From positions 466,686-530,685 of the forward strand of contig BAFH01000002.1 in the NCBI GenBank assembly GCA_000296795.1: a DNA stretch of 64,000 nucleotides. Reading direction: 5' to 3'. Position numbers and translations under genes: made by a program. Each line of letters begins with the position of its first letter. Position 1 is the first letter of the stretch. Below, one piece after another: positions 36,429 to 44,108 of the stretch. The DNA is from Candidatus Jettenia caeni (GTDB lineage Bacteria; Planctomycetota; Brocadiia; Brocadiales; Brocadiaceae). The notes under the pieces are model-generated. The model searched no databases. It saw only the letters and a program-made list of their open reading frames with translations, and had not been told where the DNA came from.

Positions 36429-37130
36429 ATGGCAAAACTTACTCTGTATACTATCGGCAGCATCTCCTCTTTCCTGTATGCCGCTATTACCCTTTCTTCT
36501 TATATGTACTTATGGTTTCGGTTTGGCAGTGCCATTAAAAGCGACCAGCCCAGTCAGATATTGACCATGATAGACCAGAGGTCTGTTGAGTGGCCAATTG
36601 TATGGTGGATAATTACCATTATTCCACACGCCTTTATTCCTTTATTTCTGGCGGTCTTGAAAGGTCTTTGGAAGGATGAGCCCACACTAGCTTCACTAGG
36701 ATTCATGGCCGGTATTGTAGCTCTTATTTTGGGCATCTTGAGTCCTTTACGATGTATTGCAATTTCGGGGGTTTTAGCTAAGATTTTTGTCAGCGGAAGC
36801 GAAATGCAGAGAGCCGCCGCCGATGTGATATACAGGGTGGAGGAGGCTTATAGCAAAGGTATGTATTGTGTCTTTGGCGCTACCTGATTCATAGGCTGGG
36901 TAGGCCTGTCAGGTCTCGGAATGATACGTACAACTTCGCCTGTATTTCCAGAGTGGTTAGGATGGCTGGGTATTATTGTTGGTTCGATGTATCTTTTTGG
37001 TATACCGGGAAGACTTATTTGGGCTCCTCTTGGAACGGCCAGAGGGGTTGCCTTTTTTTTCTTTCTTGCCTTTGTCGTATTAACAGGATTACGATTACTC
37101 AAAGTATCGTCAATTGAGAGTAGCTCTTGA
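36429..37130 (+). pseudogene. DUF4386-like membrane protein interrupted by an in-frame TGA
   Basis: The frame from ATG 36429 (GAGGA upstream; a TTG lies at 36414) runs to TGA 36885-36887, then continues open in the same frame to 37130. Before the stop there are four hydrophobic segments (about residues 6-32, 60-78, 88-110 and a short one), after it three more (FIGWVGLSGLGM, WLGWLGIIVGSMYLFGIPG, GVAFFFFLAFVVLTGL). The total of 233 residues and helix number suit DUF4386-type proteins. A single base change explains the stop; a sequencing error or readthrough is also possible. Confidence 0.65.
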
Positions 37131-37238
37131 AGAAACATAATTATTCACAACACAGACAAAAAACACAGTTACTCAAATTTAGATAGCTCTCAGGTTAGGT
37201 TTGGCACCTTATTTTGAGTAATTACCAAAAACAAATTT

Positions 37239-38159
37239 ATGGAAGCCTCCGAAGAATTAGATGTAGTGACGGGCGCATTTGGCTATACCGGTAAATATAT
37301 AACCCGGAGACTCCTTTCTCTGGGGAAAAAGGTCAGAACCATTACCGGACATCCCACACGCCCAAACCCTTTCGGGAACAGGGTAAGTGCTGTACCGTTC
37401 AATTTTGACAATCAAGGCGAACTGACCAGAAATTTGCGGGGAGCTGCGACCCTGTACAATACCTACTGGCTTCGTTTCTCGCGTGGTGAAGTTACCTTCG
37501 ATACGGCCGTTGCGAATACGAAGATCCTTATGGAAGCAGCAGAAGAGGCACATATCCGCAGGGTTGTGCATATCAGCATCACAAACGCCTCTGAGGAATC
37601 CCCTTTCGCCTATTTTCGCGGAAAGGGAATTCTTGAGAAGGTTATAAGCCAATCAAAATTATCCTATGCCATTATCCGGCCAACGGTACTCTTCGGGCAC
37701 GAAGATATCCTTATCAACAATATAGCCTGGATCCTTCGGCATTTTCCCCTATTTGCTATTGCAGGATCAGGTAATTATAAGCTGCAACCCGTGTTTGTGG
37801 AAGATGTGGCAAATATCGCCGTGGAGGCCGGTCAACATGGAGAAAATATGATGATAGATGCAGTCGGTCCGGAGATTTATTCCTTCAATGAAATGGTTAA
37901 GCTCATTGCCAATAAGATTCACAGTAAGGCAATCATTGTCCACCTGAAACCGAAGACGGTACTTTTTTTCTCAAAATTAATTGGCTACATAGTTAACGAT
38001 GTGATATTAACCGAAGAGGAAATCTATGGGCTGATGTCGAATCTTCTCATCTCAAAAAATCCGCCAACAGGCCATGTGCGATTGGGTGATTGGTTAACGT
38101 ATAACGCCGATATTGTTGGCACCAAATACGCCTCTGAACTGCGCCGGCACTACCGTTAG
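37239..38159 (+). CDS. NAD(P)-binding protein, NmrA/NDUFA9-like atypical SDR
   Basis: 306 residues. It begins EELDVVTGAFGYTGKYITRRL, a Rossmann motif TGAFGYTGK with the GxxGxxG spacing of atypical SDRs. Later come VVHISITNASEESPFAYFRGKG (S...YxxxK-like), YAIIRPTVLFG and VFVEDVANIAVEAG. Family members bind NAD(P)H and act as sugar or quinone-related reductases or assembly factors; the substrate is unknown. The ribosome binding site is weak. A 418-bp gap with an attC-like site follows. Confidence 0.85.
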   Translation: MEASEELDVVTGAFGYTGKYITRRLLSLGKKVRTITGHPTRPNPFGNRVSAVPFNFDNQGELTRNLRGAATLYNTYWLRFSRGEVTFDTAVANTKILMEAAEEAHIRRVVHISITNASEESPFAYFRGKGILEKVISQSKLSYAIIRPTVLFGHEDILINNIAWILRHFPLFAIAGSGNYKLQPVFVEDVANIAVEAGQHGENMMIDAVGPEIYSFNEMVKLIANKIHSKAIIVHLKPKTVLFFSKLIGYIVNDVILTEEEIYGLMSNLLISKNPPTGHVRLGDWLTYNADIVGTKYASELRRHYR

Positions 38160-38578
38160 ATATTTTTGTCCATATGTGCAGTCCAATCTTATTATCATAG
38201 TTATTTTGGTTGAATAATCACGTGCCGGGCGAAGCAGGAATTATGCATAAACGCCACAAAACATGTCTCCTGGATTAATTTTAGCACAAAATTAGTACAA
38301 ATTATGTCAAAAAATTTACTAAAACATCAATTCTTTGATAACGGATAACCTGGAACGATTCGGCCCCATTCTTCCCCGGAAGAGCCGAAAAAACTTGAAT
38401 TCTTCTTCACTTTTGTAATAATATTCTTTAAAAAATGGAAATAAGAAAATATAAATTTGGCAAACAAGAAATATTATATATGAAACGCATAACGATCGCT
38501 TCAACGCGGACAAGCCATGTTGTAGGTTAAGCGCGTGGTTAGATAGAACAACAAACCAAACAACAGGAGATAATCACA
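38160..38578. other. 418-bp intergenic stretch at the edge of an accessory region
   Basis: No convincing gene on either strand. It holds the attC-like site described separately near its right end. AACAGGAGAT (about 38560-38569) is the ribosome binding site of the next gene. Confidence 0.5.
38487..38544 (+). other. attC-like (integron cassette) recombination site candidate
   Basis: The 58-bp stretch starts GCATAAC (R''-like; one departure from RYYYAAC) and ends GTTAGAT (perfect R' consensus GTTRRRY). The outer arms pair: TAACGATCGCTTCAAC against the inverse complement TAACCACGCGCTTAACC, with one unpaired C in the left arm like the extrahelical base of attC. A gene with a good ribosome binding site begins 35 bp later, as in a cassette. 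No integrase gene is in the window. Confidence 0.5.
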
Positions 38579-38950
38579 ATGATCCCGGAAAAACTGCTGG
38601 AAATTATGAAACAGGATGGGGTTGTTGCCATTGCGACCTTGGGAAAGGATGGGCCGCATATGGTCAACACCTGGAATAACTACATCAGAATATCATCAGA
38701 CGGGCGCTTGTTCATTCCTGCAGGTTACATGCATAAGACAGAGGCTAACATTGCCTATAACCCCAATGTGCTGATTACGTTGGGAAGCAGCAAGGTTAAG
38801 GGCTTGCATGGGGCAGGCGCCGGTTTTTTGATCAAAGGAAAGGCGACCTTTATAACAACCGGACCCGATTTTGATTTCATGAAGACAAAGTTCGGTTGGC
38901 TGCGAGCCACCCTGGCCGTTACCATCGATTCTGCTACTCAAACCTGGTGA
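38579..38950 (+). CDS. Pyridoxamine 5'-phosphate oxidase-family FMN-binding protein
   Basis: 123 residues. IPEKLLEIMKQDGVVAIATL, then DGPHMVNTWNNYI, RLFIPAGYMHKTEANI and NVLITLGSSKVKGL match short PNPOx-like split-barrel proteins from anaerobes, and FMKTKFGWLRATLAV ends near the usual length. It likely binds FMN or F420-like cofactors; the reaction is unknown. AACAGGAGAT is a strong ribosome binding site. It lies between an attC-like site and an insertion sequence, which suggests mobile origin. Confidence 0.8.
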   Translation: MIPEKLLEIMKQDGVVAIATLGKDGPHMVNTWNNYIRISSDGRLFIPAGYMHKTEANIAYNPNVLITLGSSKVKGLHGAGAGFLIKGKATFITTGPDFDFMKTKFGWLRATLAVTIDSATQTW

Positions 38951-39020
38951 AGGCGAGTGGACAATCTGTATGTTGTGGCTTCATGACTTTGGCAAGCATG
39001 CAACACTTGTAGATTATAAC

Positions 39021-40171
39021 GGCTTTGTTGCACAAATCCGATAAAAAAGCAGTTTTTCCCTGTAGTATGCAATTTATGAGATCGCATAACTTTCCGGCAT
39101 TCCTAATTTCATCATACGGTTTAAAACAGATGCCTTGATACCTACTTCTGTTCTTTGTTGAGCAAGATTTCTGGCATAAAGCCTATCGCCAAAGATGGTT
39201 TTGAATCGAAATATCGCATTCTCAACCAGAGAGCGGACGTGGTAACCAACACGCTCTTTCCACTGTCTTAGGGAAGTTCTTCTGATATGCCTTATCGTCT
39301 CATCTCGGACATGTGGCTCTGTACTGCAGTTGCCATGCTGCCATATCTTTGCATCCTTCCTCGGAGGAATAAGTATTCTGAGAATCCCTCTTCTCTTACA
39401 ACTCTCATAGACCTTCCTCTTATCATAGGAGCCATCACCGGCAAAGGTATCAATCCTTGACTCTTCCTGGCTTAGAAGCTTATCTACTACCTCTGAATCA
39501 CCAGTACTATTCTCGGTAAGCTCTTGTGCTCTTATCTCTCCATCAGGAGTAATGGACAAATGAATCTTTCTCCATGTTCTTCTCTTGGTATATCCATGCT
39601 GTCTTACCTTCCATTCCCCTTCCCCATAGACCTTTAACCCACTGCTATCAAGGACTAATACCAGATTCTCTTTCTTCTCTTTCGCTAAAGAAATTCCCAC
39701 TGTTTCACCTCTTCGAGACAGGGTTGAATAATCAGGAACCTTCAGAGGGATATTCATGAGCCGAAACAGTGATTTGACTAATCCTTCTGTTTGACGAAGT
39801 CTTTGATGAAATACGATACCCAACTGAAGCGTTGATGTTATGGCCAGATCACTATACGTAGGGGGAGACCCTCTTTGGCCCGTTGGCTCTGCATTCCATT
39901 TCTCTTGTACCCCCTCATCTATCCATACATCAAGAGACCCTCTTTGTCTTAATGCCTCTGTATACTCTGACCAGTTTCTTACCCGGTAGTCCTTCTTTGA
40001 TTTCTTCTTTTTCTGTTCTTGGAGCGGCCTTTTATCTGTTCCTGCTAGTTTCTTTACGTCCCGTTTCTGTTGCTTCATACTGATATACTTATCCTACAAA
40101 ATAATTTATGGTACTCTTTCCCTTATTCTCTTAGTATATCAGATATTTATCCGGCTTTGTGCAACAAAGCC
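39021..40171 (-). mobile_element. IS5-family, IS903-group insertion sequence (copy 2, inverted)
   Basis: 1151 bp, same length and ends as copy 1 at 13371-14521 and the same transposase, in opposite orientation. The 9 bp before it (GATTATAAC, 39012-39020) and after it (GTTGATTGC, 40172-40180) do not match, so no target duplication is visible. It cuts the 3' end of the toxin gene on its right. Confidence 0.93.
39074..40078 (-). CDS. IS5/IS903-type DDE transposase (copy 2)
   Basis: 334 residues, identical in sequence to the protein at 13464-14468, with the same candidate catalytic residues D144, D215 and E286. Identity over the full length points to recent transposition or gene conversion. Both copies keep an intact frame. 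Confidence 0.95.
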   Translation of the reverse strand: MKQQKRDVKKLAGTDKRPLQEQKKKKSKKDYRVRNWSEYTEALRQRGSLDVWIDEGVQEKWNAEPTGQRGSPPTYSDLAITSTLQLGIVFHQRLRQTEGLVKSLFRLMNIPLKVPDYSTLSRRGETVGISLAKEKKENLVLVLDSSGLKVYGEGEWKVRQHGYTKRRTWRKIHLSITPDGEIRAQELTENSTGDSEVVDKLLSQEESRIDTFAGDGSYDKRKVYESCKRRGILRILIPPRKDAKIWQHGNCSTEPHVRDETIRHIRRTSLRQWKERVGYHVRSLVENAIFRFKTIFGDRLYARNLAQQRTEVGIKASVLNRMMKLGMPESYAIS

Positions 40172-40429
40172 GTTGATTGCATAAATTGTTACTTTTTGCA
40201 GAGATGTTTCTATTTTAAATAGTAGACGTATTTTCCCAATTCTCATTCTCATAAAGCCTTTTCTTTTTCCCTTTAATCGTTTTATATCGATTTCACTTTG
40301 AGGCATTGTACCCTTATTAAGGCATGCTAAAAGTGTTCTTAAGGATTCTTTTATTCGTTCCTGGACTTTGGCATCTTGTTTATCAAGAAACTTGAACACA
40401 TCTTTTTTAAAAGCTATTGTCCAAGCCAT
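40139..40429 (-). pseudogene. RelE/ParE-family toxin with IS-replaced C-terminus
   Basis: 96 residues as it stands. The first 86 are native: MAWTIAFKKDVFKFLDKQDA, then IDIKRLKGKRKGFMRMRIGK, IRLLFKIE and VTIYAIN, the ParE/RelE fold with RmRiGkyRllf-type core. The last ten residues (GFVAQSRINI) are translated from the insertion-sequence end. The usual final strand and C-terminal residues (HRR..Y-like) are lost, so toxicity may be reduced or gone. The start ATG lies inside the antitoxin gene (overlap 40414-40429), the usual coupled arrangement. Confidence 0.8.
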
Positions 40430-40608
40430 TTCATACCATCCACGGTTTCGCCATCTTTGAAATCTTCTTCCGAAAATACGTTTTCCAATTCCTTCATTTC
40501 TTCATCAGAGACATAAAGGATAAGATTAATCGTTAAGTTTAAAAGTTCCTCGCGAACAACCCTTCTTATTATTTCTTCTAATTTTGCTTCTTCTATAACA
40601 ATACTCAT
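40414..40608 (-). CDS. Antitoxin partner of the RelE/ParE-type toxin
   Basis: 64 residues, acidic and helical: SIVIEEAKLEEIIRRVVREE at the start and EEDFKDGETVDGMKWLGQ at the end. It is too short for a clear DNA-binding domain. The identification rests mainly on its position: upstream of, and overlapping, a RelE/ParE-like gene. AAGAGGC a few bases before the ATG serves as ribosome binding site. Confidence 0.7.
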   Translation of the reverse strand: MSIVIEEAKLEEIIRRVVREELLNLTINLILYVSDEEMKELENVFSEEDFKDGETVDGMKWLGQ

Positions 40609-41298
40609 AGCTGCCTCTTTTTTGTTAAGTTGAATAGACCAAATTTGATTACCTTATAAGATTAACCACTTGGTAAAACTATACCACAGCCTCACAAATT
40701 TATCAAGAATCAGCCGGGAGATGTGTTTATAACAGGATAAAGGGAAGGTGTTCCCGATGCATCTGGTAGCGATTCCGCACTTTCCAGACCTACACATACC
40801 AAGCCTATGCTTAACCGTCCTGATATGGGAGCGGGAAGTATTGTTTCTATGCAATTATACTATCAACTCGATTAAGTTTAAAACCAAAATCAGTTCGATT
40901 TAAAGACACAAAGGGATAAAGTTAGGGTAGGGTATGGCGGTCTTCTTTTTAATTGTCCATCCCCTGGGGGTCTGGTTTGAACTTTGGGACTCCCAGACCC
41001 CTACCCATGAGGAAAAATTTATGTCGTACTTATGTCGTACCTAATCATAAAAACATATCAAAAATGATAAATACAAACAAGAACTAAATTCCCTTAAAAG
41101 CCTTGAGAATGCTGGACAAAGCAGAAGCAATAAGAATACATAAGAAATCACCAAAACACCTAAAAAAGGCCAGGAAATTACATAGGGAAATCTTGAAACT
41201 AATCCACGGTGAAAATCTTTATACATTTTCGGGGTATATTGAGGGGCTGCCCCTCTCGAATGATGGGCCGGACTGTTTATTACCTCTATCTCGCATGG
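40609..41298. other. 690-bp gene-poor stretch
   Basis: No gene I can support. A terminator-like hairpin GGGGTCTGG...CCAGACCCC (40967-40975 with 40993-41001) and a small hairpin GAGGGG-CTG-CCCCTC (41241-41255) are present. A 70-residue plus-strand frame at 41103 is lysine-rich at its start but matches nothing I know. Confidence 0.5.
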
Positions 41299-41695
41299 TT
41301 ACGCTCTGGGATTAACATCACGAACAGCAAAATGCTCAACGAGCTTGTAATCGTCCCCCAAATTTTTGAGCAACAAAGAAGGGATTACCCGTTTCAGAGC
41401 AGACCCTGCTACACGGCTCGCCATTTCATCGCTAAACCCCCAAGTGGGGTCTGGTGTCCCAACCTCTCTAGCAAAACGGAATGCATCTGCAAAGAAGCGA
41501 CGGACACTACGAATTGCACCATCTTTTACCATTCGATCTAATTGGAACGATTTCATCTCTCGCCAAGTGAACTTCGGCAGGAGCAAAAAGAAGGCCCACC
41601 ATCCGGACATTTGCAATTGCCCCTTCAGGATAACGATACCGAAATGCGTTATCAAGTTCACGGCATACCTGTTCGTAGTCCCATGCAGGAATCAT
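41299..41695 (-). pseudogene. Degenerate gene with frameshift or internal deletion (unknown family)
   Basis: A good start exists: AGGGAGAG before ATG 41693-41695, then IPAWDYEQVCRELDNAFRYR, PEGAIANVRMVGLLFAPAEV. This frame soon ends (stop at 41507). From about 41550 a different frame carries DGAIRSVRRFFADAFRFARE, VGTPDPTWGFSDEMASRVAG, SALKRVIPSLLLKN and ends at 41299. Both parts have protein-like composition and abut, so one gene with a frameshift, probably with a deleted middle, is the best reading. I do not recognise the function. Confidence 0.5.
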
Positions 41696-41854
41696 AGAAA
41701 TCTCTCCCTATTATTCCGGCGCCCAACAACGATTATATAGCCTGTATAAAACGGCAAACACAGGCTGTTCCGATAATGATACTGTTTTTGATCTCAACCG
41801 CCTGTCCAATATGACAATTATTCCTGCAGCTAAAATGACGGCTTGTATCATAAT

Positions 41855-41977
41855 TTAAACCCCGATCTCTCTTTTTATACCTTGGGCAATTTCATTCGCC
41901 ATTTTTTGAATTTCTTTTTTATACTTACCTTCAATCATAACCCTGCATAAATTCCCTGTTCCTGATTCGATAAACAT
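41855..41977 (-). CDS. Possible small ORF or gene remnant (unknown)
   Basis: 40 codons: MFIESGTGNLCRVMIEGKYK, KEIQKMANEIAQGIKREIGV. The composition is protein-like and the frame stays open upstream to about 42000 (GQAKNLQRM), so it may be the tail of a lost gene rather than a complete one. No family was recognised. Confidence 0.25.
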   Translation of the reverse strand: MFIESGTGNLCRVMIEGKYKKEIQKMANEIAQGIKREIGV

Positions 41978-42000
41978 CCGTTGTAAATTCTTGGCTTGGC

Positions 42001-43161
42001 CTAAGGTAATTTTCGCAGAGCATCAATACCCAACCAGAATGCCGCTGCGCCAGGGGGGACAATATCTCCCGGGTTTAGAGACGCACTATGAAATAATTCT
42101 GCATCGCTATCGAATTTCCCGGGTACGGATTCTTTACTACTTCCTTTGCACTCATGTATTGTTGCAAACTCTTCATTAACCCGAACATACTCGTCTTGTC
42201 CCGCATGAGCTGAAGAGTGGATTGCATACCACCGGGGGGTTTTGATACGAAGCAGCATACAAATTTCCGGACGTAAATTCATAAGGTTTACGACCACACC
42301 GGTAAGCCACAGCTCTGCTTCCCCGGCCTCTATCATCTTATCCAGATATTGAACAGGTTTGTGCTGAAAGAACCAGCGATAGGAGGCGTCTTTCGGAGCT
42401 TTTATTCCAAACAATTCTTCCAGGAACTCCCGTCTAACATTATGGAGCAGACAAAACTCTTCATTCCTGTAACCCTGTTCTGGTTGAAACATAAATGATG
42501 GTATAGCGTGCATCTGTCCAGCATTAAGCCCTTTTGTTGATTTGTAACCCAGGAGAAAGCCTTGATCCTCTTTATTAAAGAAAGATGTTAGCACAGAGAC
42601 TGCAATAGCAGCGCTTCTGCCTGTCCCGTTCATGAGAGGATCTTTAATATGTGCATGCAAATACTTCCTTAGTTCGAGCCTTTTGAAGAGCGCCTCAAAC
42701 GACATTGCTTGCCAATAAGAGGTTTCAGACAATACCTTCAAGATCTCCCACTCCAAACAGTCGCACGTATCCAGCATCAGGTCATACCGCCCTATATCAC
42801 ACCGGATTATTACCCCATGTTCTGTTTGCCGAATATTAACCATCCGGTATGTTTCATCTGGTATAATCGAATCTCCCGTGAACTCGCGAAATATTCGGTA
42901 CGCTGGATCTCTGATGATAAATCCTCCTGTTTCCAGACTCCATTTCTCTGGAGCCATAACTATCGGATCGCGATAGGTAATCCTGCGAATTGTCTTATCG
43001 AGAATGGCAACCGGATATATCTTTCCACAACGCTCAAGAATCTCGTAGTGAGAATACCGGTGAGCCAGGAAATCGTATAAACGGGGTTCTTGCAATACTT
43101 CACGAAGCTTGTCGATATGCTTCAAACAATGCTGTGATTTGATTTGATGTTTTTTCTTCAA
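42001..43161 (-). CDS. Uncharacterised protein with Nudix-like segment
   Basis: 386 residues from a TTG; no ATG is available near the start, so the true start is uncertain. The middle has HAHIKDPLMNGTGRSAAIAV and LGYKSTKGLNAGQMHAIPSF, then NEEFCLLHNVRREFLEELFG near residue 240, which resembles the REXXEE core of a Nudix box. Later come WLTGVVVNLMNLRPEICMLL and PGDIVPPGAAAFWLGIDAL. A nucleotide-pyrophosphatase-like domain within a larger protein is possible. I cannot name the family. It stands alone on the minus strand beside an accessory region. Confidence 0.6.
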   Translation of the reverse strand: MKKKHQIKSQHCLKHIDKLREVLQEPRLYDFLAHRYSHYEILERCGKIYPVAILDKTIRRITYRDPIVMAPEKWSLETGGFIIRDPAYRIFREFTGDSIIPDETYRMVNIRQTEHGVIIRCDIGRYDLMLDTCDCLEWEILKVLSETSYWQAMSFEALFKRLELRKYLHAHIKDPLMNGTGRSAAIAVSVLTSFFNKEDQGFLLGYKSTKGLNAGQMHAIPSFMFQPEQGYRNEEFCLLHNVRREFLEELFGIKAPKDASYRWFFQHKPVQYLDKMIEAGEAELWLTGVVVNLMNLRPEICMLLRIKTPRWYAIHSSAHAGQDEYVRVNEEFATIHECKGSSKESVPGKFDSDAELFHSASLNPGDIVPPGAAAFWLGIDALRKLP

Positions 43162-43355
43162 GAGGTTTAAGCTGCCTTCAGTAGCGGCTTCGCCAGTTCA
43201 AGAGTCTTCTATTGAACCAGCAAGGCACGTTGAATGGCTTTTTGCACTTTGCAAAAGTAAGAATCCACACATAGGTTATTACCCGCATGGATTCCTGCTT
43301 TCAAGGAATAAGATATGATGATAAAAATTCTTTTACATGAGGGTTTTGGCGATAT

Positions 43356-43586
43356 CTATCTTAGCCTTTTAATAAAAACATGAATCTCTTCCTCCGCCTC
43401 TTCGATGCCCAATAGCTCATTCCCTGTGGTATTACACCAGGAAACAATATCCTTCTTTATGCCTTCATCTGTGGCAATAATCTCAAGCACCTTACCTATT
43501 TCAATATCTTTGATTTTATTTGCCGTCTTAAAGATAGGCATAGGGCACATAAGCCCAAAGCAATCTAATGTTTCATCTGCTTTCAT
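43356..43586 (-). CDS. tusA: TusA-family sulfur carrier protein
   Basis: 76 residues. ETLDCFGLMCPMPIFKTANK holds the conserved CPxP motif; the Cys carries persulfide sulfur. EIIATDEGIKKDIVSWCNTT and LLGIEEAEEEIHVFIKR complete the IF3-like fold. It passes sulfur between a desulfurase and acceptors. It lies 65 bp downstream of the IscU/NifU gene, so a role with the NifS-like protein is likely. Confidence 0.9.
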   Translation of the reverse strand: MKADETLDCFGLMCPMPIFKTANKIKDIEIGKVLEIIATDEGIKKDIVSWCNTTGNELLGIEEAEEEIHVFIKRLR

Positions 43587-43651
43587 AAGATAATTTACAT
43601 TTGTTTATATTCACGTGGAGTGGAAAGGAGTTATCGATATTTATTTCTTTT

Positions 43652-44086
43652 TCAAGCCTTCTCGTGCTCGTGGTGTTCATCGTGTGGAAGCTCCTTCTTC
43701 TTCTCAAGGCCTTTACCCGTAGTCTTCTTGAGATAATCATCAATGGCTGCCTCGATGGCCTCTTCGGCAAGCACAGAGCAATGCATTTTAGCCGGGGGTA
43801 ATCCTCCTAACGCCTCTGCTACTGCCTTGTTGGTAAGTTTTAAGGCCTCATCTAAGGTCTTTCCCTTAATCATTTCTGTAGAAATGCTACTGGTAGCAAT
43901 GGCTGCACCACAGCCGAACGTCTTGAACTTTACATCGACAATTACATTATCCTTAACCTTGATAGACATCTTCATAATATCGCCACAAGCAGGATTTCCA
44001 ACCTCTCCCACGCCATCGGCATCAGAGAAATCTCCCACATTCCGGGGATTTGCAAAATGATCCATAACCTTTGGACTGTATTGCAT
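43652..44086 (-). CDS. nifU: Fe-S cluster scaffold protein (IscU/NifU N-domain type)
   Basis: 144 residues. The three cluster cysteines are present in GNPACGDIMKMSI, KTFGCGAAIATSS and AKMHCSVLAEEAI; the Asp after the first Cys is also conserved. A His/Lys-rich tail (ELPHDEHHEHEKA) is an extra that could bind metal. The protein builds [2Fe-2S] or [4Fe-4S] clusters using sulfur from a desulfurase, whose gene lies 22 bp upstream. Ribosome binding site AAGGAG. Confidence 0.92.
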   Translation of the reverse strand: MQYSPKVMDHFANPRNVGDFSDADGVGEVGNPACGDIMKMSIKVKDNVIVDVKFKTFGCGAAIATSSISTEMIKGKTLDEALKLTNKAVAEALGGLPPAKMHCSVLAEEAIEAAIDDYLKKTTGKGLEKKKELPHDEHHEHEKA

Positions 44087-44108
44087 ACAAAACTCCTTAT
44101 TAATTATT

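Noticed and set aside
13371-40171. Inversion of the 25-kb segment between the two inverted IS copies
   Set aside because: Copy 1 still has matching 9-bp duplications on both sides; an exchange between the two copies would have mixed the flanks.
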